Assembly: GCA_016195215.1 (NCBI GenBank)
Contig: JACPZY010000096.1
Coordinates: 1-37,495, forward strand
DNA length: 37,495 nt
From: Actinomycetota bacterium
GTDB lineage: Bacteria > Actinomycetota > Actinomycetes > Nanopelagicales > Nanopelagicaceae
Direction of reading: 5' to 3'
The notes below the pieces were generated by a model. That model was not told the origin of the DNA and did no database searches. It worked only from the letters and a program-made list of their open reading frames with translations. Positions 16,857 to 24,565 of the stretch are shown here, one piece after another (the stretch's first letter is position 1; every line of letters begins with the position of its first letter). Both the position numbers and the translations under genes were made by a program.

Positions 16857-18248
16857 ATGGGAAAAGTCACAGTCACATTTCTAGGTGCGACAGCAACCGT
16901 CACCGGTAGCAGATTTCTGGTTGAGAGTGAGAAATCAAGGATTGTCGTAGACGCCGGTCTATTTCAAGGATTGAAAGCAGACCGGAAGAGGAATTGGGAT
17001 CCATTTCCTGTCGAACCATCGACAATTGATGCAATCGTCCTGACGCACGCACACTTGGATCATTGTGGGTACTTACCTTTACTCGTGCGCCAAGGATTTA
17101 GAAATCAGATTTTTGCCACGGAATACACCATTAAGTTGGCAGCGGTCATTCTTCGGGACTCTGGGCACCTACAGATGGAGGATGCAGAATTTGCAGCGAA
17201 GAAGGGATTTTCAAAGCATCCAACCCCGCTTCCGCTCTATAACTTGGATGATGTTGAAAAAACTTTAAATCATTTTACTGAGGTGCCCTTCCGCAAGAGG
17301 ATCCAATTAACTCAAGACGCCTCCGCTACTTATTTTCCGTCAGGACATATTCTGGGATCAGCCTTCGTCTTATTGGAAATTGATGGGAAGGCCTTACTTT
17401 TCACCAGCGATATGGGGCGGAGCAACCATCCCCTTCTGGCATCGCCGGATAGGCCACCACAGATGGCTCTTGATGCCGTAATAACGGAATCTACTTATGG
17501 CAATCGAGTTCACGAGACACCAATGAGGTCTTTTGCTGATGAAATCAATGCCGGAATGAAGCGTGGCGGATCCATACTTATTCCAGCATTCGCGGTTGAT
17601 CGCACGGAAGTGATTCTGATGGCCCTTCGGGAGTTGATAACCGATCGATCGATTCCAAACATTCCGATCTACGTTGATTCTCCAATGGCCCTAACGGCAC
17701 TGGACTATTACCGAGAGGCGGTCAAGGAGGACGCCCCAGAGCTCGGTGCAGGTGTGGGAGAACGTTGGAAGTCCGTGGACCCGTTTGACCCAGGAAATCT
17801 CCACCAGATGCGAACAACGGAGCAATCAAAATCCCTTAATGAGTTGAAAGATAAAAGCATCATTATTTCAGCAAGCGGTATGGCGACTGGGGGGCGAGTA
17901 GTTCACCACTTGGCCAACATGCTGCCTGACCCGAAGAACACCGTGATTCTCGTCGGATTCCAGGCTGCGGGTAGTCGAGGTCGATCCCTAGAGGAGGGAA
18001 AAAAAGAGATCAAGATGTACGGCAAATGGGTGCCAGTCCAAGCGCACATTGTGAAGGTTGAAAATTTCTCTGTGCATGCCGATTCTAATGAACTCATTTC
18101 CTGGCTGCGAGAGATTTCACATTCAAAAGAGGCTTTTGTAGTCCACGGTGAACCGGATGCGCAGAATTATTTAGCATCACGTCTTCGCACCGAATTGGGA
18201 TGGAAAGCGACCGTTCCTAAGACTGCCCAAGTTTATGAGGTGGGCTAA
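16857..18248 (+). CDS. MBL-fold beta-CASP RNA-processing exonuclease (CPSF/YSH1-like RNase)
   Basis: A 463-residue metallo-beta-lactamase-fold nuclease. The opening MGKVTVTFLGATATVTGSRF is typical of the COG1236 group. THAHLDHCGY supplies the zinc ligands His64, His66, Asp68 and His69. SGHILGSAFV and FTSDMGR follow with the later ligands, then a beta-CASP insert and the C-terminal RNA-specificity domain (SASGMATGGRVVHHL; VENFSVHADSNELISWL). It is expected to cut or trim RNA in the cytoplasm, separately from RNase J. The ribosome site is AAGGGA before the ATG. It converges on the sugar-acid dehydratase gene with a 4-bp overlap. Confidence 0.9.
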   Translation: MGKVTVTFLGATATVTGSRFLVESEKSRIVVDAGLFQGLKADRKRNWDPFPVEPSTIDAIVLTHAHLDHCGYLPLLVRQGFRNQIFATEYTIKLAAVILRDSGHLQMEDAEFAAKKGFSKHPTPLPLYNLDDVEKTLNHFTEVPFRKRIQLTQDASATYFPSGHILGSAFVLLEIDGKALLFTSDMGRSNHPLLASPDRPPQMALDAVITESTYGNRVHETPMRSFADEINAGMKRGGSILIPAFAVDRTEVILMALRELITDRSIPNIPIYVDSPMALTALDYYREAVKEDAPELGAGVGERWKSVDPFDPGNLHQMRTTEQSKSLNELKDKSIIISASGMATGGRVVHHLANMLPDPKNTVILVGFQAAGSRGRSLEEGKKEIKMYGKWVPVQAHIVKVENFSVHADSNELISWLREISHSKEAFVVHGEPDAQNYLASRLRTELGWKATVPKTAQVYEVG

Positions 18249-19978
18249 GACCGTCCGACTACTGGCGGGACGAATCTACGTATTTCCGGAGTTGGGGCTC
18301 TGAGGAAATCAAAGTCACAGCCTTCATCTGCCTGGAGCACATGTGCCTGATAAAGAGCGGGCCACCCTCGCAGGTGCGGGCTTACCGGTGGAACCCAAGC
18401 CCTCTCTCGTTCAGCAAGTTCTGCATCGGTGAGACGCACATGGAGCGAACGGTTTGGAACGTCGAGTTCGATGATGTCGCCATCTTTAACCAATCCAAGC
18501 GGACCGCCAATAGCGCCTTCGGGTGCGACATGCAGAACGCAAGTGCCAAAAGATGTTCCACTCATACGAGAATCAGTGACTCGGACCATGTCGACCACAC
18601 CTTCTGCCGCAAGTTTCTTTGGAATCGGAATCATTCCCCACTCTGGCATTCCGGGGACGCCGACGGCTCCGCAACCTGAAAGAACGAGCACACTATCTCT
18701 TGTAACATCGAGATCGGGATCATCAATACGGGTGCGCATATCTTCATATCCCGTAAAGACGACGGCGGGACCTGCGTGCGTTATCAGTTCATGTGATGCT
18801 GCCGAAACTTTGATTACTGCGCCCTTAGGTGCGAGGTTGCCGGAGAGAACAGAGAATGCACCTGTGGGTCTTATGGGATTGTCGATTGATCTAATTGCCC
18901 TGTTGGACTCAACTCGCGGCGACATATGTTCGCCAAGGGTTTTTCCGGTGAGGGTCTTTGAATCAAGTTCGAGGAGTTCTCGAAGTTCATAAACAAGCGC
19001 TGGTAACCCACCTGCCTTATGAAAATCCTGAATTAGCCCAACACCGGAAGGTTCCACATCAGCAAGAACAGGAATGTTCTCTCCGAGATTCGCGACGCTC
19101 CCCAGGGTGAGCTCGCCACCGATACGTCCGGAGATTGCTATTAAATGGATGAGGGCGTTGGTAGAGCCACCACATGCGTGAAGCACGCGTATGGCATTTC
19201 GAAAAGCTTGGGGTGTCATGATGTCGGAAGGAAGGATCTGCTCTCGTACCATCTTCACAACTTCACGGCCAGATGCGAATGCTGCAATCTTTCTTGCCGC
19301 ATCATTATTTGGAATTGTGGAAGTTCCGGGAAGAGACATTCCCAAGGCTTCAATCATCAGAGCGACTGAGGAGGCCGTACCCATTGTGTTACAGGATCCA
19401 AGACCGCAACTGAGACAGCTCTCAAATTCTCTCCACTCCTCGGCTGAGATCTTCTCGGATCGATAATCTGCCCACATCCGCCAGAGATCAGTGCCAGTTC
19501 CGATCCGTTTCCCTTTATACATTGCTGCGGGACGGGCGCCAGCAGTAAACATGACCGTTGGGAGATTTGAACTTGCCGCACCCATAAGAGCGCCAGGGAC
19601 ACTCTTGTCGCAATTTGCCAGCAGAACAACTCCGTCGAGCGGGTAAGAGCGCAGGTACTCTTCAACCTCCATAGAAAGTAAGTTGCGGTAGAGCATTGCC
19701 GAAGGCTTCATAAGATCTTCGCCAAGTGACATCACAGAAAAGACAAGTGGGATACCGCCAGCATCAACTACTCCGGCCTTGACATCCTCGATGTAATCGC
19801 GCAATGGAAGATTGCAAGGGTTCAGTTCACTAGAAGAATCGGCGATTCCTATGACTGGTCGGTCGTTATCGGGTTCAATTTTCAACCCGACCGAGGCCAT
19901 TACTACCCGATGCGATAGTGCGACTTCGTCATTGCCGGCAAACCACTCGCTACTTCTTAAGGTGTGCTCAGACAACAT
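18245..19978 (-). CDS. IlvD/Edd family sugar-acid dehydratase (L-arabonate/D-xylonate dehydratase type)
   Basis: A 577-residue iron-sulfur dehydratase. Cys55 (NPCN), Cys123 (NCDK) and Cys196 (GSCNTMG) are spaced 68 and 73 apart, as I recall for the [2Fe-2S] ligands of the arabonate/xylonate dehydratases. Lys125 in CDKSVPG is the likely metal-site lysine. KGKRIGTGTDLWRMWADYR and the EEWREFESC segment are typical of the sugar-acid branch and not of branched-chain-amino-acid IlvD. Expected reaction: aldonate to 2-keto-3-deoxy-aldonate. It lies 9 nt after the U32-like gene, in one operon behind a palindromic operator. The exact sugar acid is uncertain. Confidence 0.88.
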   Translation of the reverse strand: MLSEHTLRSSEWFAGNDEVALSHRVVMASVGLKIEPDNDRPVIGIADSSSELNPCNLPLRDYIEDVKAGVVDAGGIPLVFSVMSLGEDLMKPSAMLYRNLLSMEVEEYLRSYPLDGVVLLANCDKSVPGALMGAASSNLPTVMFTAGARPAAMYKGKRIGTGTDLWRMWADYRSEKISAEEWREFESCLSCGLGSCNTMGTASSVALMIEALGMSLPGTSTIPNNDAARKIAAFASGREVVKMVREQILPSDIMTPQAFRNAIRVLHACGGSTNALIHLIAISGRIGGELTLGSVANLGENIPVLADVEPSGVGLIQDFHKAGGLPALVYELRELLELDSKTLTGKTLGEHMSPRVESNRAIRSIDNPIRPTGAFSVLSGNLAPKGAVIKVSAASHELITHAGPAVVFTGYEDMRTRIDDPDLDVTRDSVLVLSGCGAVGVPGMPEWGMIPIPKKLAAEGVVDMVRVTDSRMSGTSFGTCVLHVAPEGAIGGPLGLVKDGDIIELDVPNRSLHVRLTDAELAERERAWVPPVSPHLRGWPALYQAHVLQADEGCDFDFLRAPTPEIRRFVPPVVGRS

Positions 19979-19987
19979 GTATGTACC

Positions 19988-20902
19988 TCACGGCTTAGGA
20001 ATACCTAGCCCAGCGGCACCAGGATCAGATTGCTTAAATGGCTTTCCACTTCGCTTGAGCCATTCGAGCGAAATTTCCGCACGGCGCACCTTCTCGCGAG
20101 CAATGGCAATCGCGTCATTCTCTAGGTGCATACCAGAAGGATAAATCCCGCGAGAGTTCCGCAATCCAAACTTTACATAAAGAGGCGAGGAAACTGCGAC
20201 CAGATCTGCAATTTCGTTTCCCCGCACGACACCACCGAGGCTATCTGGAGCTTCAACGTATAGGTCTAGAGGTAAATCTGTTGCTCCGCGCATTTCTGCC
20301 AATTCATGGATTGTGAGGTCTGTTGGCAGATTAATAGTGTCTCCACCAATGGATTGAAGGAGCTTAACGGTTGCAGGATTGGATGGTGCCTTCATTGCAG
20401 AGACTTTTAAGACGGCGTCACCAGGAATTTCTCCCTTAGCGCGAGCGCCAGATAGAACTTGTAGAAGTCCAAGGTCGGCAACGAGAAGGCCGCGGATGCC
20501 ACATTCAAATGCGCGCAGCGCGTCTTCGACCGCGTAACGAAGTTGTCGCATTCCGCGGATAGATCCACCGAGGGCAGCACCTTCGGGAGCGCGTGACATC
20601 GCCCCGACTCCCCACTCCTCGCGTGGTCCGATAAATAGCGAAATTTCCAAACCTGCATCCGAACCGATCTTCGACATCTCTCTCAACTCAGATTCAGTGT
20701 GTAACATCGCGCCACTGCCCTGTGAGACGCGGTTGATAGTGACTCCACGTTTTTTGGCTTCTTCAAGAGCGGCGCTGAGCACCTTTGGCCCTTCAATAGA
20801 AGGAATTTCAATTCGAAAATGTGCACCATCTGGAAAGCGCGCGGTGCTGGCCAATGGAAGTGACTCTGGGCCGAATTCGCCCAATAAGGTATCTGCGAGC
20901 AT
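19988..20902 (-). CDS. U32-peptidase-like TIM-barrel protein of unknown activity
   Basis: From the ATG at 20902 this is a 304-residue soluble protein. I relate it, by overall look, to proteins annotated as U32 family peptidases: FRIEIPSIEGPKVL at the start, repeating strand-helix units, LDLYVEAPDSLGG and VKFGLRNSRGIYPSG near the end. The assignment is tentative and proteolysis is doubtful. The open frame runs to a TTG at 20941, but that start would sit inside the 29-bp palindrome, so the ATG is preferred. It is the first gene of a two-gene operon with a sugar-acid dehydratase, which suggests a metabolic role such as an aldolase- or isomerase-like step. That role is inference. Confidence 0.6.
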   Translation of the reverse strand: MLADTLLGEFGPESLPLASTARFPDGAHFRIEIPSIEGPKVLSAALEEAKKRGVTINRVSQGSGAMLHTESELREMSKIGSDAGLEISLFIGPREEWGVGAMSRAPEGAALGGSIRGMRQLRYAVEDALRAFECGIRGLLVADLGLLQVLSGARAKGEIPGDAVLKVSAMKAPSNPATVKLLQSIGGDTINLPTDLTIHELAEMRGATDLPLDLYVEAPDSLGGVVRGNEIADLVAVSSPLYVKFGLRNSRGIYPSGMHLENDAIAIAREKVRRAEISLEWLKRSGKPFKQSDPGAAGLGIPKP

Positions 20903-20910
20903 TAAAATGT

Positions 20911-20945
20911 CCGTTCGGTATTGCCGAACGTCGTTCGGCAATACC
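20911..20945. promoter_or_regulatory. Perfect 29-bp palindromic operator with an extra half-site
   Basis: GGTATTGCCGAACG (20917-20930), a single central T (20931) and CGTTCGGCAATACC (20932-20945) form a perfect 29-bp palindrome. A further CGTTCGG at 20912-20918 pairs with CCGAACG at 20924-20930, giving a second overlapping palindrome with a 5-nt centre. The sites sit directly downstream of the -10 element of the operon promoter, covering the expected transcription start, an arrangement typical of a repressor operator. The GTTCGG/CCGAAC form with an AT-rich centre resembles some IclR-type sites, but the regulator is not identified and none is adjacent. Confidence 0.8.
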
Positions 20946-20973
20946 AGTATTCCTTATCCGCCCTGATTGTCAA
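20946..20973 (-). promoter_or_regulatory. Sigma70-type promoter of the U32-like/sugar-acid dehydratase operon
   Basis: On the minus strand a consensus -35 TTGACA (complement of 20968-20973) is followed after 16 bp by AATACT (complement of 20946-20951), a four-of-six -10. It lies in the 77-bp gap between the DedA stop and the ATG at 20902. The predicted start of transcription falls inside the palindrome. Confidence 0.7.
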
Positions 20974-20979
20974 CGATTG

Positions 20980-21618
20980 CTAATCCTCTTCCAGATTCGG
21001 TTCAATGAGGCGCTCAAGTTTTCGTTTGAGAAAGAGGATCACGATAACGACAACAGTGAGGAAGCCTATGGCCCAGTATTTGAGGACGTTCTCAAGTTTG
21101 GCTAGTTGATTTGAAAATTCGTAACCTAAGAGAACGACAATGGTTGAAAAAACAATGCCGCCAGCGGCGTTCCATTTGAGAAATGTCCAGTACGGAACTC
21201 GATTCATTCCAGCGAGAGCTGGGACAAGGGCGCGTAAGAGTGCTTGTGCTCTCCCAAAGAAGATTGCCCCCCCGTGATACTTATCAAAAATATGTTGGGC
21301 GAGACGCCAACGTTTAGCTCCGACCAATTTCCCCATCCGGGAAACTTCGATCCGCGGACCAAAGTGCTTTCCCACTTCGTAGCCCACTGAATCACCAGCA
21401 ATTGCTCCAATGATCGCGCTGAGGAGAAAGAGCCAGAGCGGCCAAACTTTCTGATAGGCGAGAACGCCTCCTATGAGTAGAGATGTCTCACCTGGCAGTA
21501 CAAAGCCAACAAAAGCCGCAGCTTCGGTGAAAGCTAAGAGGATGAGCAGCATGAAGAGGGGTATCTGAAGATTATTGGCTACGAGCCAGTCGGCCGTGGT
21601 TTGAATCCATTGGGACAT
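20980..21618 (-). CDS. DedA family membrane protein
   Basis: A 212-residue integral membrane protein of the DedA/VTT family. After two hydrophobic segments come FVGFVLPGETSLLIGG (the family's 'P.P.e..l...G' re-entrant region), then GDSVGYEVGKHFG and FFGRAQALLRALVPALAGM, the conserved 'F.gRf.p..R...p..aG' segment with its key arginines. Two further membrane helices and a charged tail close it. DedA proteins are linked to lipid scrambling and proton-motive-force-dependent envelope upkeep. The frame also allows a GTG at 21642, but the ATG at 21618 has TAGGCT 7 nt upstream, a leaderless-type promoter. Confidence 0.88.
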   Translation of the reverse strand: MSQWIQTTADWLVANNLQIPLFMLLILLAFTEAAAFVGFVLPGETSLLIGGVLAYQKVWPLWLFLLSAIIGAIAGDSVGYEVGKHFGPRIEVSRMGKLVGAKRWRLAQHIFDKYHGGAIFFGRAQALLRALVPALAGMNRVPYWTFLKWNAAGGIVFSTIVVLLGYEFSNQLAKLENVLKYWAIGFLTVVVIVILFLKRKLERLIEPNLEED

Positions 21619-21625
21619 GAGGGTA

Positions 21626-21631
21626 AGCCTA
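21626..21631 (-). promoter_or_regulatory. Leaderless-type -10 (TAGGCT) of the DedA gene
   Basis: TAGGCT on the minus strand ends 7 nt before the ATG at 21618, and there is no ribosome site. This places the transcription start at or next to the start codon. Confidence 0.45.
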
Positions 21632-21642
21632 TTGGTAGGCAC

Positions 21643-21648
21643 TATCTT
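21643..21648 (+). promoter_or_regulatory. Leaderless-type -10 (TATCTT) of the glycan cluster
   Basis: TATCTT ends 8 nt before the GTG at 21657 and no ribosome site is present. It would start the transcript of the surface-glycan cluster at its first codon, back to back with the DedA promoter. Confidence 0.45.
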
Positions 21649-21656
21649 TATCTCTT

Positions 21657-22850
21657 GTGACGACTCATAGGGGTTCTATTCGAGTGCTTATGCTGGTCGC
21701 AACATCGGTAGCCACTGATACTCGAGTGCTACGAGAAGCCCAGAGTTTGGTGAGAGATGGCTATGAGGTGTTGATCATCGGCCGAAATGTGCCCGATGAC
21801 TATGTGGCGCCAGAGGGGATTGCCGTTTATTCGGCATCGAGTGGAAGGGGCTTACGCCCATCATCGATAGGCTCAATGACCGCAAAGAGGATGCCTCTAC
21901 ATATACGCGCGATTCGGTGGGCACTTCTACCGTTACACCGCAGACGCTCTTTCCAGGCCTGGGCTAAATCCGCCTATGCCGTCGGTTCAACCTTGAAATT
22001 TGACCTCGTTCATTCGCATGATTACACGGCGCTCGCACTCGGTTCGCGTCTGGCAACCGAGCGGAATCTTCCACTTATATATGACAGCCACGAGTGGTGG
22101 TTAGGAAAACAACGACAGTATCGACCTACTCCGATCTCGGATCTGAGAGAGGCTAAGGTTGAGCAGAGACTATCGCAGCGGGCCGCGGCCGTAATTACCG
22201 TCGGCGAATCAATTGCAGGGCTGATGCGAAGTAAACGTGGAGTTAAGGATGTCTACGTTGTGCGCAATAGTTTTCCTGACTCTGGAGATCAGAGTAAGAG
22301 GGTCGCCTCACCACCTAACGGAATAATTTACGCCGGAAGAATCGACGCTTACCGCGAACTCGAAGTAATAATCGAAGTTTCGAGGGAGATTGATTTGCAA
22401 ATCTCCTGGATGGGTGAGCACGAAAATCAGTGGGCCTCGAAATTTGTTCCGATAGCAAGGGAAGCGGGAATTGAAATCTTGCCTTCGCAGCCGTTAGCTG
22501 CTGTGACGACGGCTATGCAGAGTGCAGGTTTAGTATTCGTCACTCATTCCAACCGGTTCGAGTCTCATCGCTTGGCAATGCCAAACAAACTTTTCCATGC
22601 TGTTCATGCTGGCGTTCCCTTGATCGCAACAGATGTAACCGAACTAGGTAATATAGTGCGCCAATTCGACATAGGTGAGTTATATAAACCTGGTGATGCT
22701 ACGTCGATGGCGGAGGCGATATCGAGAGCGATCTCCCGACATGCAATTCTCATTGAGAATGTTAATCGAGCAAAATCAGAATTGTCATGGGAAAGAGATT
22801 CAGAAGTGTTGAGCAGCATCTATAGGCAAGTTTTAGCAGAGGTTCGATAA
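21657..22850 (+). CDS. Glycosyltransferase, GT4-like (GT-B fold)
   Basis: A 397-residue GT-B glycosyltransferase. The N-terminal domain opens with RVLMLVATSVATDTRVLREA (nucleotide-fold strand and the 'D.Rv..ea' helix), and continues with DLVHSHDYTAL and LPLIYDSHEWW, as in GT4 enzymes. The C-terminal donor domain has IIYAGRIDAYRELE, then AMPNKLFHAVHAGVPLIATD in place of the usual E-x7-E loop. It starts with GTG and has no ribosome site. It heads the surface-glycan cluster, and its last base overlaps the next start (TAATG). Donor and acceptor are unknown. Confidence 0.85.
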   Translation: MTTHRGSIRVLMLVATSVATDTRVLREAQSLVRDGYEVLIIGRNVPDDYVAPEGIAVYSASSGRGLRPSSIGSMTAKRMPLHIRAIRWALLPLHRRRSFQAWAKSAYAVGSTLKFDLVHSHDYTALALGSRLATERNLPLIYDSHEWWLGKQRQYRPTPISDLREAKVEQRLSQRAAAVITVGESIAGLMRSKRGVKDVYVVRNSFPDSGDQSKRVASPPNGIIYAGRIDAYRELEVIIEVSREIDLQISWMGEHENQWASKFVPIAREAGIEILPSQPLAAVTTAMQSAGLVFVTHSNRFESHRLAMPNKLFHAVHAGVPLIATDVTELGNIVRQFDIGELYKPGDATSMAEAISRAISRHAILIENVNRAKSELSWERDSEVLSSIYRQVLAEVR

Positions 22851-23953
22851 TGGCGAAATACGACGTCAGTATTCTCGCCACGGGTAGAGATGTTTCTAAT
22901 GCTCGTCTGCAGCGAGTCATGGCGTCATGCGTATCCGCGGGGCTCAAGGTCGAACTTTTTAGCACCGGTAACAAGTGCGACACTCCTGCAGGAGTGGACT
23001 TTCATACTGTCGCGAAAGGATCACTCGCGATGCGGGTAACTAATGCATTGATCACCCCCTGGCGCGCGAGAGGCCGTGTTCTCTTTACTCCAGACCCAGA
23101 GGGTGCGATCGCCATCTGGTTAAGTTGCATCATTTATCGTCGTCCTTGGGTCGCGGATGTTCGGGAGGACTATCGACTCCTAATTGAAGACAGGGCGTGG
23201 GCTAAAGGTCTACAGAAATTGGTAGCGATACTTCTTGCAAAACTTGCCCTCTTCTCCAGTGCGAGGGCTGACGTAACTGTCGTTGTCGACGATTGGGTCC
23301 GCCCACTACAAGCGAAGAAACGATTGGTCGTGAGGAATGCGCCGGACACTCGTTTTTTGCCTGAAATAAGCGATCCAGATCTTTCTCCGCGCGCACTCTA
23401 TGTCGGAGACGTGCGGGGTTCGCGTGGACTCTGGTCGATGCTTCGTACCATGGAGTTGGCACCTGATTGGCAATTGGACGTAGTCGGGACAATTTCCAAA
23501 GAAGATATATCTCAGGTGCTCTCCTGGAAAGAGAAATCTCCCGCTGCACTGCGCGTGAAATTTCATGGTGCTCTTAATCCACAAGAGTCCTGGAAACTTG
23601 CCAGCGGAGCTTGGGTTGGTCTGTCGCTACTCGAAAACACTCCAGCATTCCGACGCGCATGGCCTACGAAAATCGGGGAGTACTTGGCTTGCGGAATACC
23701 TGTGATAACTACGGATCTACCCCGTCCTAAGGAGGTCATAATTGAAACGCGCGCGGGTGGTACCGTGGACTTTGACACCAACGAATTGACGGCTGGGCAG
23801 ACTGCAGGGATTTTGAATTCTTGGGCTGAAAACCCCGATAAATATGCTGCAGTACGTGGACGCGCGCGAGACCAAGTGGAGAAATGGCGGAGTGGCGCAA
23901 GTTACGACCTGATCGCTCAAGCAATTGCGGGATTAACTGAGGTCAAAAGGTAA
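22850..23953 (+). CDS. Glycosyltransferase family protein (GT-B fold)
   Basis: A 367-residue protein that I class as GT-B from its two-domain plan. The N-terminal half has RVLFTPDPEGAIAIWL and RRPWVADVREDYRLL. The C-terminal half has RALYVGDVRGSRGLWSML, the trimmed 'GWSLLENTPAFRRAWPTKIGEYLA'-like segment (with GLSLLEN), and CGIPVITTDLPRPKEVI, the typical donor-site loop. Overlap with the upstream gene (TAATG) shows co-translation. The 9-nt gap after its stop leads to the acetyltransferase gene. Specific linkage unknown. Confidence 0.78.
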   Translation: MAKYDVSILATGRDVSNARLQRVMASCVSAGLKVELFSTGNKCDTPAGVDFHTVAKGSLAMRVTNALITPWRARGRVLFTPDPEGAIAIWLSCIIYRRPWVADVREDYRLLIEDRAWAKGLQKLVAILLAKLALFSSARADVTVVVDDWVRPLQAKKRLVVRNAPDTRFLPEISDPDLSPRALYVGDVRGSRGLWSMLRTMELAPDWQLDVVGTISKEDISQVLSWKEKSPAALRVKFHGALNPQESWKLASGAWVGLSLLENTPAFRRAWPTKIGEYLACGIPVITTDLPRPKEVIIETRAGGTVDFDTNELTAGQTAGILNSWAENPDKYAAVRGRARDQVEKWRSGASYDLIAQAIAGLTEVKR

Positions 23954-23962
23954 GGTTTGCAT

Positions 23963-24565
23963 ATGTCCTCTCCGCGTATCCATGCCACTTCTGATGTCGC
24001 GGCAGACGTTGAAATTGGCGACGGCTCTTCAATCTGGCATTACGCCCAGGTCCGCGAAAATTGTGTGCTTGGTGAAAATGTAATCGTCGGTCGAGGTGCC
24101 TATATTGGAACTGGTGTGCATGTTGGATCAAATAGCAAGATTCAAAATTACGCTCTCCTCTACGAGCCAGCACTTTTAGAGGCTGGAGTATTTATCGGTC
24201 CTGGCGTGATCTTGACGAATGATGAATATCCACGTGCAATCAACCCAGATGGATCGCAGAAGAATGGGAGTGATTGGGAAGCCAAAGGCGTGATAATACG
24301 TGAGGGTGCTTCAATCGGAGCGGGAAGCATCTGTGTTGCCCCGGTTGAAATTGGAGCTTGGTCATTGGTGGCGGCGGGGTCAACCGTTACCAAAAATGTC
24401 CCAGCATTCGCGCTTGTTGCTGGAGTGCCAGCAAAGCGCATTCGTTGGGTCGGTAAGGCTGGCGTACCATTGACGGATGATGGCGCTGGAAATTTCACTT
24501 GTCCAAAAACTGGCGCGCGTTATTTCCAACGCGATGCAAATACTCTGGCGGAAGTAGAAAAATGA
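23963..24565 (+). CDS. wbpD: Left-handed beta-helix N-acetyltransferase (WbpD/WlbB-like)
   Basis: A 200-residue hexapeptide-repeat acyltransferase with repeats such as VEIGDG, CVLGEN, VIVGRG, VHVGSN and ASIGAG. KIQNYALLYEPALLEAGVFI and ILTNDEYPRAINPDG are the segments I associate with WbpD/WlbB. Those enzymes acetylate the 3-amino group of UDP-2-acetamido-3-amino-2,3-dideoxy-glucuronate. The C-terminus carries a short metal-ribbon-like CPKTGARY piece. The ATG at 23963 (AAGG 7 nt upstream) is preferred to the TTG at 23957. It overlaps the aminotransferase gene by ATGA, and the coupled pair would catalyse successive steps. Confidence 0.82.
   Translation: MSSPRIHATSDVAADVEIGDGSSIWHYAQVRENCVLGENVIVGRGAYIGTGVHVGSNSKIQNYALLYEPALLEAGVFIGPGVILTNDEYPRAINPDGSQKNGSDWEAKGVIIREGASIGAGSICVAPVEIGAWSLVAAGSTVTKNVPAFALVAGVPAKRIRWVGKAGVPLTDDGAGNFTCPKTGARYFQRDANTLAEVEK

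Noticed and set aside
18429-18992. 187-codon open frame on the plus strand opposite the sugar-acid dehydratase
   Set aside because: It is the antisense shadow of a well-conserved dehydratase, is rich in Ser/Thr/Pro/Arg as such shadows are, and has no recognisable domain.
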